Shown here piece after piece: positions 41,062-50,535 of a DNA stretch of 64,000 bases. The stretch spans positions 1-64,000 of the forward strand of contig NZ_JACPYU010000014.1 of assembly GCF_016195855.1 (NCBI RefSeq), read 5' to 3'. The DNA is from Aquabacterium sp. (GTDB lineage Bacteria > Pseudomonadota > Gammaproteobacteria > Burkholderiales > Burkholderiaceae_C). The translations under genes were made by a program, and so were the position numbers. The stretch's first letter is position 1, and every line of letters begins with the position of its first letter. The notes below the pieces were generated by a model. That model was not told the DNA's origin. It was given only the letters and a program-made list of their open reading frames with translations, and made no database searches.

Positions 41062-41604
41062 ATGACTGATTCGTCAACTTCTCCAGCCGACACCTCTGAT
41101 GCAGAGGCAGGCTCGGCACCCGCCGCGCCGATTTACAGCAAGGGCAACTGGGCCCGGGACAACAGCTTTGGCTACCTCATGCGCCGCGTGGTGCAGATCA
41201 TGGTGAGCCAGGCGGACAAGCGCCTGGACACCCATGGGCTGACCCAGGCGCAGTGGACGCCGATGTTCATGATCAGCAAGGGCGAGTGCAACACGCTGGC
41301 CGCCTTGTCACGTGAACTGCAACTCGACGCCGGGGCCTTGACGCGCACGCTGGACCGCCTGGAGGCCAAGGGCCTTTGCAAGCGGGAGCGCTCGACCGAA
41401 GACCGCCGCGTGGTGCACCTGGGCTTGACGCCCGAAGGCGAGGCTGCCATTGCGCCCGTGCCGGGCGTGTTGTGCGAGGTCTCCAACCGTTTGCTTGATG
41501 GTTTTACCCGTGAAGAGTGGCAAACCTTGATGGTCTTCTTGCGGCGCATGCTGGCCAATGCCGAGGCCATGCGCGATGAGTCCGACGCCGAGCGGCACGG
41601 CTGA
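41062..41604 (+). CDS. MarR family repressor of the efflux operon (EmrR-like)
   Basis: A 180-residue winged-helix regulator: MFMISKGECNTLAALSRELQLDAGALTRTLDRLEAKGLCKRERSTEDRRVVHLGLT is the MarR core with its wing. The first 25 residues are acidic and disordered. It is the first gene before an outer-membrane channel, EmrA-type and EmrB-type genes (32-base gap), the arrangement of EmrR-controlled drug efflux. The palindrome in its promoter suggests autorepression, relieved when a phenolic or drug ligand binds. The ligand is unknown. Confidence 0.9.
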   Translation: MTDSSTSPADTSDAEAGSAPAAPIYSKGNWARDNSFGYLMRRVVQIMVSQADKRLDTHGLTQAQWTPMFMISKGECNTLAALSRELQLDAGALTRTLDRLEAKGLCKRERSTEDRRVVHLGLTPEGEAAIAPVPGVLCEVSNRLLDGFTREEWQTLMVFLRRMLANAEAMRDESDAERHG

Positions 41605-41636
41605 ACAGAACCACAAGATCCCGCTGGAGTTTCCCC

Positions 41637-43130
41637 ATGTCAGATCGCATCTCACGCCTTCGCCGGGCGTGCACCGCTTCGTTTTCCGTGCTGGCGCTGG
41701 CCGCCTTGACGGCCTGTTCCACCCACCCCGAGTTGCAGGCCGACGTGCAGGCGCTGGATGCCGGCAAGCTGGGCGTGCAGGGCGTGCAAGCCAAAGAGTT
41801 CAGCGACGCGTTGCCGGCCTGGTGGGAAGGCTATGGCGACCCGCAGCTCAACGCGCTGATGCAGCAGGCCTTGTCGGGCAACCCGACGGTGCAGGTGGCA
41901 CAAGCCCGGCTGCGCCGTGTGGAGGCCATGGAGGCCGCCTCGCGTGGTGCAGACAAGCCGCAGATCCAGGCATCGGCCGAAGTTGATCGCCAGCATTTTT
42001 CCAAGCATGGCTTTTACCCGCCACCACTGGCTGGTGCCTCGGTCACATCGGGCACCTTGCAGCTGCAAGGCAAGTGGGAGCTGGACCTGTTCGGGCGCCA
42101 GCGCGCCGAGATCGAGGCACTGGTGGGCCAGAAGCGCGCGGCACAAGCCGATGTGCAGGCCGCCCGCATGGTGCTGTCCTGGAACGTGGCGCGCGCCTAC
42201 CTGGAGCTGGGCCGTGCGCAGTTCCAGCGCGAGGTCAGTGAACGCACGCTGGCGCAGCGCGAAGAGATGCTGGGCCTGATCCGCCAGCGTGTGCAGGCCG
42301 GGCTGGACACGAACGTCGAGCTGAAACAAGGCGAGGGCGCCTTGCCGGACGCCCGCACCCAGATTGAAGCCTGGGATGACGAGCTCACCCGCATGCGCCA
42401 TGCCCTGGCCATGCTGACCGGGCAGGCACCCGATGCACTGGCCAACTTGCTGGTCAAGGACGTGGTGGAGCCACTGCCTTCGCCCGAGCACATTCCGGTG
42501 GATGTGCTGGCCCGTCGCCCCGATGTGATGGCCGCCTTGTGGCGTGCACAAGCCGCGGGCCACCAGGTGGACTCGGCACGCGCCTTGTTCTACCCGAACG
42601 TGGACCTGGTCAGTTATGCCGGCTACAACGCCATCGGCCTGGAGCAGCTCATCAAGCCGGCCAGCTGGCAATGGGGCCTGATGCCCGCGATCCACCTGCC
42701 TTTGTTCGATGGTGAGCAGCGCGTGGCCAATCTGCAAGGCAAGCTCGCCGAGCAGGATGTGGCGCTGGCCAACTACAACCAGACCATCCTGCAAGCCGTG
42801 CAGGAGGTGGCTGACCACATCAGCACCACGCAGTCCGTGGCGCGCCAGCGGCAGGACCAAAGGCTGGCGCAAAAGAGCGTCGAGGCTGCTTACGAGCTGG
42901 CCCTTGCCCGCTACAAGGCGGGCCTGGGCAACTACCTGACGGTCCTGAGCGTGGAGTCTGCCGTGCTGACGCAAAGGCACAAGGCCATTGACCTGCTGAC
43001 ACAGGCCCTGGACACGCAACTCAACCTGATCCGCGCACTGGGCGGGCATTTGCAGCCCGCTGCGCCCAGCGCCCCCACCGCATCGTCCGACAACACGAAA
43101 GCCGCCCCGCAGGCCGGAGACCGCTCATGA
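41637..43130 (+). CDS. RND/MFS-type outer membrane efflux lipoprotein (NodT/OprM family)
   Basis: A 497-residue outer-membrane channel. Signal peptide and lipobox LTAC (Cys 27), then two repeated outer-membrane-efflux domains: AWWEGYGDPQLNALMQQALSGNPTVQVAQARLRRVEA and VDVLARRPDVMAALWRAQAAGHQVDSARALFYPNVDLVS. It forms the trimeric exit duct for the EmrAB pump encoded next. The stop overlaps the emrA start (ATGA), so translation is coupled. The C-terminal 30 residues are Ala/Pro-rich and nonessential-looking. Confidence 0.93.
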   Translation: MSDRISRLRRACTASFSVLALAALTACSTHPELQADVQALDAGKLGVQGVQAKEFSDALPAWWEGYGDPQLNALMQQALSGNPTVQVAQARLRRVEAMEAASRGADKPQIQASAEVDRQHFSKHGFYPPPLAGASVTSGTLQLQGKWELDLFGRQRAEIEALVGQKRAAQADVQAARMVLSWNVARAYLELGRAQFQREVSERTLAQREEMLGLIRQRVQAGLDTNVELKQGEGALPDARTQIEAWDDELTRMRHALAMLTGQAPDALANLLVKDVVEPLPSPEHIPVDVLARRPDVMAALWRAQAAGHQVDSARALFYPNVDLVSYAGYNAIGLEQLIKPASWQWGLMPAIHLPLFDGEQRVANLQGKLAEQDVALANYNQTILQAVQEVADHISTTQSVARQRQDQRLAQKSVEAAYELALARYKAGLGNYLTVLSVESAVLTQRHKAIDLLTQALDTQLNLIRALGGHLQPAAPSAPTASSDNTKAAPQAGDRS

Positions 43131-44380
43131 GCACCGCTGACAACCAAGTGACCGTTACCAACAACGCCCAGCCTGCGCGCAAGAAGGCCCTGACCGCGAT
43201 CGCCCTGGCCGTGCTGCTGGGCGGTGGCGCCTATGGTGCGTACTACGCCCTGGTCGCCAACCACTACGAGCACACCGACAACGCCTATGTGCAGGCGAAC
43301 GTGGTGCAGATCACCCCGCAGGTGTCCGGCACGGTGCTGGCCATCCACGCCGATGACACCGATGTGGTCAAGGCGGGCCAGTTGTTGATCAAGCTCGATG
43401 CTGTCGATGCCCAGGTGGCGCTGGATCAGGCGCAAGCCCAGCTGGCGCAGACCGTGCGCGAGGTGCGCACCCTGTTTGCCAACAACGGCAGCCTGCTGTC
43501 GCAGATCCAGGTGCGCCAGGCCGATGTGAGCAAGGCGCAAAACGAAGTGGCGCGTGCGCAGGATGACGTCAACCGCCGTGCGCCTTTGTTGGCCAGTGGC
43601 GCGGTGGGCAAGGAAGAGTTCAACCATGCCCAGTCGCAACTGACGGCGGCACGCAGTGCGCTGGCCGCGGCCGAATCGGCCTTGATCACGGCGCGTGAGC
43701 AACTGGCCTCCAACCAGTCGCTGACGGACGGGACCTCGGTCGTGCAGCACCCCAATGTGCAGCGCGCGGCATCTCGCGTGCGTGAGGCCTATCTGGCCGT
43801 CAAGCGCGTGACCCTGCTGGCGCCGGTGGATGGCTATGTGGCCAAGCGCAGCGTGCAGGTGGGCCAGCGTGTGCAGGCCGGCTCGCCCCTGATGACGGTG
43901 GTGGCGCTGGACCACCCCTGGGTGGACGCCAACTTCAAGGAAAGCCAGTTGCAGCGCGTGCGCATTGGCCAGCCCGCCACCTTGACGGCCGACGTGTACG
44001 GCCAGAAGGTGGTCTACCACGGCACCGTGAGCGGCCTGGGCGCCGGCACGGGCGCGGCGTTCTCGCTGCTGCCGGCGCAGAACGCCACGGGTAACTGGAT
44101 CAAGATCGTGCAGCGCGTGCCGGTTCGCGTGACGCTGCAAGCCGATGAGGTCAAGGCGCACCCGCTGCGCGTGGGCCTGTCCATGGAGGTGGAAGTGGAT
44201 GTGGGCAAGCAGGATGGCCAGGTGCTGGCACAAGCCCCGCGCACCCAGGCCGTGGCGCAGACCGCCGTGTTCGACAACCTGCAAAAGGATGCCGACCAGT
44301 TGGTGGACCGCATCATCTCTGCCAATCTGGGCCGCTCGGTGCATGCCGCGACGACACGGGCTGTGAGTTCGGGAGCCTGA
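43127..44380 (+). CDS. emrA: EmrA-like membrane fusion protein
   Basis: A 417-residue HlyD/EmrA-type adaptor. N-terminal membrane helix LTAIALAVLLGGGAYGAYYALV, then the barrel half YVQANVVQITPQVSGTVLAIHADDTDVVKAGQLLIKLDA, a long coiled coil (AQLAQTVREVRTLFANNG to QSLTDG) and the closing barrel (VAKRSVQVGQRVQAGSPLMTVVALDHPWVDANFKESQL). It bridges the inner-membrane EmrB transporter and the outer channel. The gene overlaps its upstream neighbour and is followed by emrB after one base. Confidence 0.93.
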   Translation: MSTADNQVTVTNNAQPARKKALTAIALAVLLGGGAYGAYYALVANHYEHTDNAYVQANVVQITPQVSGTVLAIHADDTDVVKAGQLLIKLDAVDAQVALDQAQAQLAQTVREVRTLFANNGSLLSQIQVRQADVSKAQNEVARAQDDVNRRAPLLASGAVGKEEFNHAQSQLTAARSALAAAESALITAREQLASNQSLTDGTSVVQHPNVQRAASRVREAYLAVKRVTLLAPVDGYVAKRSVQVGQRVQAGSPLMTVVALDHPWVDANFKESQLQRVRIGQPATLTADVYGQKVVYHGTVSGLGAGTGAAFSLLPAQNATGNWIKIVQRVPVRVTLQADEVKAHPLRVGLSMEVEVDVGKQDGQVLAQAPRTQAVAQTAVFDNLQKDADQLVDRIISANLGRSVHAATTRAVSSGA

Positions 44381-44381
44381 T

Positions 44382-45935
44382 TTGAGCGCCGCGCCATCGC
44401 ACGCACCCAAGCCGCTGCATGGCGGTGACCTGATTCTGGGCACCGTGGCCCTGTCCTTGGCCACCTTCATGAACGTGCTGGATTCGTCCATCGCCAACGT
44501 GTCGCTGCCGGCCATTGCAGGCAACCTGGGCGTGAGCCCCACACAGGGCACCTGGGTCATCACCAGCTTTGGCGTGTCCAACGCCATCTCCGTGCCCTTG
44601 ACGGGCTGGCTCACCCAGCGCTTCGGCGCGGTGCGCCTGTTCACCGCCAGCGTGCTCTTGTTCGTGCTGGCCTCGTGGATGTGCGGCCTGGCCTCGTCGC
44701 TCGAAATGCTGATCGCGTTTCGGGTGCTGCAGGGCCTGGTCGCCGGGCCCATGATCCCGCTGTCGCAGACCTTGTTGCTCAGCAGCTACCCGCCAGCCAA
44801 GGCGGGCATGGCCCTGGCCATGTGGGCCATGACGACGCTGGTGGCGCCGGTCACCGGGCCGCTATTGGGGGGCTGGATCACGGACAACATGTCGTGGCCC
44901 TGGATCTTCTATATCAACATCCCGGTGGGCCTGGGCGCAGCCCTGGTGACCTGGCGCATCTATGCCAAACGTGAGACGCCCACCAAGAAGCTGCCCATCG
45001 ACACGGTGGGGCTGACCTTGCTCGTGCTGTGGGTGGGCGCCTTGCAGATCATGCTGGACAAGGGCAAGGAGCTGGACTGGTTCGAGAGCAGCCAGATCGT
45101 GATCCTGGGCCTGGTGGCGCTGATTGGTTTTGCTGTCTTCGTGGTGTGGGAGCTCACGCAAGAGCACCCCGTGGTGGACCTGCGCCTGTTTGCCAGCCGC
45201 AACTTCCTGTTCGGGGTGATTGCCTTGTCGGTGGCCTACGGCCTGTTCTTTGGCAACGTGGTGCTGCTGCCCATGTGGCTGCAGCAGTACATGGGCTACA
45301 CCGCATCGGTGGCGGGCATGGCGGTGGCACCGGTGGGGCTGCTGGCCATTCTGCTGTCACCCATCGTGGGCAAGAACGTGACCCGGGTGGACCCGCGCTG
45401 GCTGGCCACGGTGGCCTTCCTGGGCTTTGCCTTGGTGATGTGGATGCGTTCGCACTTCAACACCCTGGTGGACTTCAACACCATCCTGGTGCCCACGATC
45501 CTGCAAGGCGGTGCGATTGCCTTCTTCTTCATCCCGCTGAGCGCCATCACGCTCAATGGGCTGACGCCGGATCGTATCCCCTCGGCTTCGGGTTTGAGCA
45601 ACTTCGTGCGGATCACGGCGGGCGCCATGGGCACCTCCATGGTGGCCACGGTCTGGGATGACCGCGCCACCATGCACCACGTGCACATGGCCGAGAAGGT
45701 CTCACGCACCGACCCGGGTGCGATGGATGGCATCAATGCCTTGATGAGCTCGGGCATGAGCTTCGAGCAGGCCGCGGCGCAGATCTCGCGCCTGATCGAC
45801 CAGCAAGCCTTCACGCGGGCGGCCGATGACGTCTACCTGATTTCATCGGTGCTGTTCCTGTGCCTGATCCCCATCGTGTGGTTGGCCAAACCCAGGAAGT
45901 CGGCCGTGGCGGTGGACGCCGGCGGCGCGCACTGA
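44382..45935 (+). CDS. emrB: EmrB-like DHA2 family drug:H+ antiporter
   Basis: A 517-residue, 14-helix major facilitator. The DHA2 motifs LDSSIANVSLPAIAGNLGVSPTQGTWVITSF and motif C-type GPLLGGWITDNMSWPWIFYINIPVG are clear. The start is a TTG at 44382 preceded by GGGAG; no ATG is near. With the outer channel and EmrA it completes a tripartite pump for hydrophobic toxins such as uncouplers or antibiotics. Efflux specificity is not shown by sequence. Confidence 0.93.
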   Translation: MSAAPSHAPKPLHGGDLILGTVALSLATFMNVLDSSIANVSLPAIAGNLGVSPTQGTWVITSFGVSNAISVPLTGWLTQRFGAVRLFTASVLLFVLASWMCGLASSLEMLIAFRVLQGLVAGPMIPLSQTLLLSSYPPAKAGMALAMWAMTTLVAPVTGPLLGGWITDNMSWPWIFYINIPVGLGAALVTWRIYAKRETPTKKLPIDTVGLTLLVLWVGALQIMLDKGKELDWFESSQIVILGLVALIGFAVFVVWELTQEHPVVDLRLFASRNFLFGVIALSVAYGLFFGNVVLLPMWLQQYMGYTASVAGMAVAPVGLLAILLSPIVGKNVTRVDPRWLATVAFLGFALVMWMRSHFNTLVDFNTILVPTILQGGAIAFFFIPLSAITLNGLTPDRIPSASGLSNFVRITAGAMGTSMVATVWDDRATMHHVHMAEKVSRTDPGAMDGINALMSSGMSFEQAAAQISRLIDQQAFTRAADDVYLISSVLFLCLIPIVWLAKPRKSAVAVDAGGAH

Positions 45936-45956
45936 CCCGACTTGATGCGCTGCTGA

Positions 45957-46727
45957 TCAGCGCGGGATGGCGTAGCTGGCGTCGGTCATCAAGTCGACGC
46001 CACACGACAGCCCTTCGACCCACTCGATGAACTGCGTGATGGCCGCGCCTTGCAGCGGTGCGCCGTGCTGCGGCACGATCATGTCGATGGGCAACTGGCG
46101 CACCATGCGCGCCCAAAAGCGCAGGACCTTGTTGGACACCATGTAGCGGCGGTGGAAGGCCTCCATGCCGTTCGGCATGGGCGTCAAGGAGGTGATGGCC
46201 TGCTGCGCCTGCCGGCCGGTGGTGAACGACACGCCCAGATCCCCCGAAAACAGGATGCGGCTGAGGGGGTCGTAGAACTGGAAGTTGCCCTCGGCGTGCA
46301 TGAAGTGCGCGGGCAGGGCGATCAGCTCGCTGTTGCCTATCGCAATGCGCATACCCTGATCGGGGATGCCGACGACGCGGCCGCTGGTCTTGCCCGGCTT
46401 GCAGAAGTGCGGCACGAAGCGCTCCCACAAGGTCGAGACATACAGCTTGGCATCGGGCGTGGCTGTCATCCAGCGGTCCAGCGAGGCGATGATGTCGGGG
46501 TCGGCATGCGAGGCCAGGATGGCCGAAAGGCGGCTGGGCGAGAAGTGGCGGGTCATGGCCAGGTACAGCTCGCTGTAGGCCAGGTTGCCACCGGGGTCGA
46601 TGATGGCGCCGGTGTCATCGTTGACGATGAGGAACTGGTTGGCCTGAACCGCACCGCCTCCCTCGTCGCTCAGATCGGAAAACATGAGGCAGGCGTGGCC
46701 CTTGTGGCGAAACAGTTCGTACGGCAT
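45957..46727 (-). CDS. Stand-alone metallo-beta-lactamase domain protein of the flavodiiron (ODP) type
   Basis: A 256-residue MBL-fold protein with the diiron-type ligand set: H74, D76, D78 (SHADPD), H144 (HFMHAEG), D163 (FSGDLG) and H220 (VPQHG). The His-x-Asp-x-Asp form rather than HxHxDH places it with the oxygen-binding diiron domain of flavodiiron proteins and the related ODP sensors, but there is no flavodoxin or other domain. It may bind or reduce O2/NO, or sense it. It is convergent with emrB, 21 bases away, and is probably its own unit. Confidence 0.85.
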   Translation of the reverse strand: MPYELFRHKGHACLMFSDLSDEGGGAVQANQFLIVNDDTGAIIDPGGNLAYSELYLAMTRHFSPSRLSAILASHADPDIIASLDRWMTATPDAKLYVSTLWERFVPHFCKPGKTSGRVVGIPDQGMRIAIGNSELIALPAHFMHAEGNFQFYDPLSRILFSGDLGVSFTTGRQAQQAITSLTPMPNGMEAFHRRYMVSNKVLRFWARMVRQLPIDMIVPQHGAPLQGAAITQFIEWVEGLSCGVDLMTDASYAIPR

Positions 46728-46879
46728 GGTGGTTCTCGGTGAGCTGCCAGCTTAAGCACCCGAACCATGTGTAGCGTTAACCCACATCAAGTTTGGCGGG
46801 GTTGGCGCAGCCTTGTGAGGGATGCGTGTGGCTTCCTGGCGAAAAGCTGAGCTTCGCTGGCCCGATGCACTGGCCCGAT

Positions 46880-47836
46880 TCACTCGCCCAAAAAAGCGCG
46901 CCGCACTGCGTCGATCGCATCGGGCTGGTCGGCCGGCACCACGATGCGCTGCGGCATGCTGCGCAGCCAGGTCACCTGGCGCTTGGCCAACTGGCGCGTG
47001 GCCGCGATGCCTTTGTCCATCACGTCCTTGAGCACGGCGGGCTGGCTCAGGTCGAGGCCCGCATCCAGCGCTTCCCACACTTGCCGATAGCCCACGCAGC
47101 GGATCGAGGGCAGGCCCACGTGCAGATCGGGCCTTTGCCGCAAGCGCAGGACCTCGTCGATGAAGCCCGCCTGCATCATCAGCTCGAAGCGTTGGGCGAT
47201 GCGCTGGTGCAGCCAGGCGCGGTCGGTTGGCTCCAGCGAGACCAGGATGGCGGCGTGGGCGGGTTGTGCCCCGGCTTGTTCCGAGCGCTTGTGGAAGCTC
47301 GACAAGGGCTGGCCCGTGCTGTGCCACACCTCCAGTGCACGCTGGATGCGCTGGGTGTCGCCGGGTGCCAGGCGCGCGGCGGTGATAGGGTCCACCTGGG
47401 CCAGCTCGGCGTGCAAGACGGGGCTGCCTCGTTCGGCCATCTGCGCATCCAGCATGGCGCGGATCGCCGGGTTGGCGGCGGGCATGTCGTCCAGGCCCTC
47501 GAGCAGGGCCTTGATGTAGAGCATGGTGCCGCCCACCAGCAAGGGCGTGCGGCCGCGTGCACGGATTTCGTCGATGAGGCGGGTGCAGTCTTGCACGAAG
47601 CGCGCGGCGCTGTAGCTTTCGGTGGGGTCGAGGATGTCGATCAGGTGGTGGGGCACCGCCGCCATTTCTTCAAGGCTGGGCTTGGCGGTGCCGATGTCCA
47701 TGCCTTGGTAGATCAGGGCCGAATCCACGCTGACGATCTCGATGTCGACATCGTGGGCCAGCGCCAGGGCGGCGGCGGTCTTGCCGCAGGCGGTGGGGCC
47801 GGCGAGTATCCAGGTGGGGGCTTTGGCTTGCGTCAT
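46880..47836 (-). CDS. miaA: tRNA dimethylallyltransferase MiaA
   Basis: Isopentenylates A37 of tRNAs that read codons starting with U. 318 residues beginning at the ATG at 47836: P-loop [12 protein letters not shown] (residues 13-20; Cys where Ser is usual), [19 protein letters not shown] and [15 protein letters not shown]. The larger open frame reaching 48724 reads through the neighbouring MFS gene in another frame and is not real. The start overlaps the stop of the MFS gene by four bases. Confidence 0.95.
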   Translation of the reverse strand: MTQAKAPTWILAGPTACGKTAAALALAHDVDIEIVSVDSALIYQGMDIGTAKPSLEEMAAVPHHLIDILDPTESYSAARFVQDCTRLIDEIRARGRTPLLVGGTMLYIKALLEGLDDMPAANPAIRAMLDAQMAERGSPVLHAELAQVDPITAARLAPGDTQRIQRALEVWHSTGQPLSSFHKRSEQAGAQPAHAAILVSLEPTDRAWLHQRIAQRFELMMQAGFIDEVLRLRQRPDLHVGLPSIRCVGYRQVWEALDAGLDLSQPAVLKDVMDKGIAATRQLAKRQVTWLRSMPQRIVVPADQPDAIDAVRRAFLGE

Positions 47837-49128
47837 GCCTCGGCTCCGGCGACGCCGTCGCGCTGCACGCGGCCCAGGGCGATCCAGGCGGTGATGGCGC
47901 CGCCCAGGCCCATGCTCAATGTCATGGGGTGGATGGAGGCCGCCCAGCCGGGCAGGGCCGTCCACAGCGACAACAAGGTGCCGATGACAAAGGCCGTGGC
48001 CGACAGCAGGAAGCCCGACAGGGCGGACGCCGCGCCGGCCCGCGTCGGGAAGGCCGAGACCACGCCCGTCTGCCCGCAGGACTGGTGTGTGGCGTGCGCA
48101 AAGGCGTAGACCCACATGCCGGGCAAGAGGGTCCACGCAGGCAGGTTGTGGCCCATGAGCCATTGCCAGGCTGAGATGGCCACCAGCATGAGGCCGCCGG
48201 TGAGCGAACACCAGCCCGCCAACCGCACCGTGCCCGTCAGGCCATGCGTGGGCAACCAGTGGCGACACAGGATGGTGCCACCCAGGTAGGCCAGTGAGAT
48301 GCTGGCCATGGACACACCAAAGAGCGCACGGCTGGTGCCCAGCACGTTGATGAAGACGAACGAGGACAGGGCCAGGTAGGCATACAGCCCGCCATACGTT
48401 GACGAGGTCAGCAGGGTGTGGGCGCGGAAGGTCGGGTGCTGGGCGATGTCCCACCAGTTGCGTGCCATGGCGCCCCAATGCAGGTGCGCCTGCCTGCGTG
48501 CCAGGGGCAAGGTCTCGGGCAGCTTCACCCACACGAAGGCGAGGATCACCGTGGCGAAGATGGCCAGCACGCTCATGGTGGCGCGCCAGCCCAGGTAGGT
48601 GGCGGTCAGCCCGCCCAGGATGGGGCCCAGCAGCGCGATCACACCCAGGCCGGACATGCCTCGGGCCATCATGCGGGCGCCTTGTTCGGGCACATACAGG
48701 TCGCGGATCATGGCGCGGCCACACATCACGGACGCAGACAGGCCCACGCCCTGGACGACGCGCGCCAGCAGCATCACGGGCAGGTCATTGGCCAGCGTGG
48801 CCGCAAGGCTGGCCACCACATACAAGCCCAGACCCCAGCGCAGCACGGGGCGCCGCCCGAAGCGGTCGGAGATGGGGCCCCACACCAGTTGGCCGATGCC
48901 GAAGGACAGGATCAGCACCGACAGCGTCCACTGCGCCGCCGCCGTACTCAGCCCCAACGCCTGCTGCATTTGCGGCAGGGCGGGCAGGTAGAGGTCGGTG
49001 GTCACTGGCTGCAGGCCGGTCAGCATGCCCAGTGCGACCACGATGACCCAGTCGGGCAGGCCCGCCACATGCTGTGCGGGTGCGGCGCTGTGGGTGGCCT
49101 GCGCGGCCTGGGCCTCAGAAGCGCTCAT
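47833..49128 (-). CDS. Bcr/CflA family MFS drug transporter
   Basis: A 431-residue, 12-helix transporter. [77 protein letters not shown] has the motif [13 protein letters not shown] typical of the Bcr/CflA group (bicyclomycin, chloramphenicol and related export). Substrate not known. It overlaps miaA by four bases and the upstream pseudouridine synthase gene by 14, so it lies inside a tight mutL-to-miaA block where no transporter is expected from the E. coli order. Confidence 0.92.
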   Translation of the reverse strand: MSASEAQAAQATHSAAPAQHVAGLPDWVIVVALGMLTGLQPVTTDLYLPALPQMQQALGLSTAAAQWTLSVLILSFGIGQLVWGPISDRFGRRPVLRWGLGLYVVASLAATLANDLPVMLLARVVQGVGLSASVMCGRAMIRDLYVPEQGARMMARGMSGLGVIALLGPILGGLTATYLGWRATMSVLAIFATVILAFVWVKLPETLPLARRQAHLHWGAMARNWWDIAQHPTFRAHTLLTSSTYGGLYAYLALSSFVFINVLGTSRALFGVSMASISLAYLGGTILCRHWLPTHGLTGTVRLAGWCSLTGGLMLVAISAWQWLMGHNLPAWTLLPGMWVYAFAHATHQSCGQTGVVSAFPTRAGAASALSGFLLSATAFVIGTLLSLWTALPGWAASIHPMTLSMGLGGAITAWIALGRVQRDGVAGAEA

Positions 49129-50506
49129 CAGGCCTCAGGAAGCGCCATTGCCCTTGCGGCAGCTTGCCCAGGGTGATGCGGCCCATGCGCACGCGCTTGA
49201 GGCCCACCACCTTGAGGCCGACCTGCTCGCACATGCGGCGGATCTGGCGCTTGCGGCCTTCGCGCAGCACAAAGCGCAACTGCTGCTCGTTCTGCCATGA
49301 CACCTGTGCCGGCTTGAGCTGGCGGCCATCGAGCTCCAGGCCAAAGCGCAACTGCTCAATGGCTTCGGGCGGGACGACGGCGGACACGTTCTCGGCATCC
49401 TCTTGTTCCATGCTGACCACGCGCACCAGGTATTCCTTTTCGACGCCGGAGTCTTCGCCGATCAGTTGCTTGGCGACACGGCCATCCTGCGTCAGCACGA
49501 GCAGGCCGGTGGAGTCGATGTCCAGGCGGCCGGCGGGCGCGAGGTTGCGCAGGTGGCCACGCGTCAGCTGGATGGGGAGCTTGTCGTCGCTCCAGCGGTT
49601 CTCGGGCCTGATCAAGGCGACAGCAGGCTCGTAGCCGTCTTCGGCCTGGCCGCTCACGTAACCAATGGGCTTGTGGATCAGGATGGTGACGCGCTGGGCC
49701 TGCTGCGTGCGGGCCAGCGGGTCGATGGTGATGACCTGATCTGGGAAGACGCGTGTGCCCAGCTCGTCCACGATTTCGCCATCGACGCGGACCCAGCCTT
49801 GCTCGATCCATTCGTCGGCTTCACGGCGCGAGGCCAGGCCTTTTTCGCTCATCAGCTTAGACAGGCGCAGGCGGCCGTCGTCCTCGCGAGGGGCGGCGGG
49901 GGGCTGGGCCTGGTAGGCGCTGCTGGCTTCGCGGGGGGGGCGAGACGCATCGCGGCCGTCGGCGCGGCGGTGGTCCCGGCGTGGGGGAGGCTGGTCTACG
50001 GGGCGGGTGTCGTCGTAGGGGCCACGGTAGCTCTGGCGCGGGTCACCACGCGGGTCACCACGCGGATCACCGCGCTGGTCGCCACGGGGCTCCCCGCGAG
50101 GGTCGTTGCGTTGGGGGCGGTCGGGTGCGGCGCGCCTGTCGCCTTGCGGGGCACGGCGAGCGTCCTGGCGAGGCTCATGTCGCGGGTCCTGGCGTGGATC
50201 GCGACGTGGCTCCCCGCGTGGGGCGCCACGTGTGTCACCGCGTGGCTCGCCCCGATCTGCGCGATCGCCTCGGGGGCCGCCACGCTCATCGCGGTAAGCC
50301 TCACGGGGGGCCACGTCCTCGCGGCGCGGTGCCTGTTGCTCGCGTTTGGCGGCTTCCTCACGCGCTTGCGCGGCCTCCGCGGCGCTCATGCGCTTGCGGG
50401 GGGCACTGCCTGCGCCGCGCACGGGTGGCTTGCGGTAGGGGCCGCCCGTGGCGTCGGTGGGGGCCTGATCCGGTTTGGTCAGGCTCAGTTTCTTGCGTTC
50501 GGTCAT
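49115..50506 (-). CDS. RsuA/RluB/RluF family pseudouridine synthase with disordered RGD-rich N-terminus
   Basis: A 463-residue enzyme. The C-terminal 260 residues hold an S4 domain ([33 protein letters not shown]) and the catalytic [17 protein letters not shown] (Asp). The [17 protein letters not shown] opening fits the RsuA/RluB/RluF family; which rRNA uridine is modified is uncertain. The N-terminal 200 residues are Arg/Asp/Gly/Pro-rich, with many short RGD and RDP units ([24 protein letters not shown]), probably disordered and RNA-binding. ATG at 50506 is followed by typical [10 protein letters not shown]; the frame to 50611 lies in the mutL end. Confidence 0.9.
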   Translation of the reverse strand: MTERKKLSLTKPDQAPTDATGGPYRKPPVRGAGSAPRKRMSAAEAAQAREEAAKREQQAPRREDVAPREAYRDERGGPRGDRADRGEPRGDTRGAPRGEPRRDPRQDPRHEPRQDARRAPQGDRRAAPDRPQRNDPRGEPRGDQRGDPRGDPRGDPRQSYRGPYDDTRPVDQPPPRRDHRRADGRDASRPPREASSAYQAQPPAAPREDDGRLRLSKLMSEKGLASRREADEWIEQGWVRVDGEIVDELGTRVFPDQVITIDPLARTQQAQRVTILIHKPIGYVSGQAEDGYEPAVALIRPENRWSDDKLPIQLTRGHLRNLAPAGRLDIDSTGLLVLTQDGRVAKQLIGEDSGVEKEYLVRVVSMEQEDAENVSAVVPPEAIEQLRFGLELDGRQLKPAQVSWQNEQQLRFVLREGRKRQIRRMCEQVGLKVVGLKRVRMGRITLGKLPQGQWRFLRPDERF

Positions 50507-50535
50507 AAAAGGGTCCGGCAGAGCGGCAGCGTGTG

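Noticed and set aside
47836-48724. N-terminal 296-residue extension of miaA
   Set aside because: It reads the MFS gene in another frame; MiaA clearly starts at 47836.
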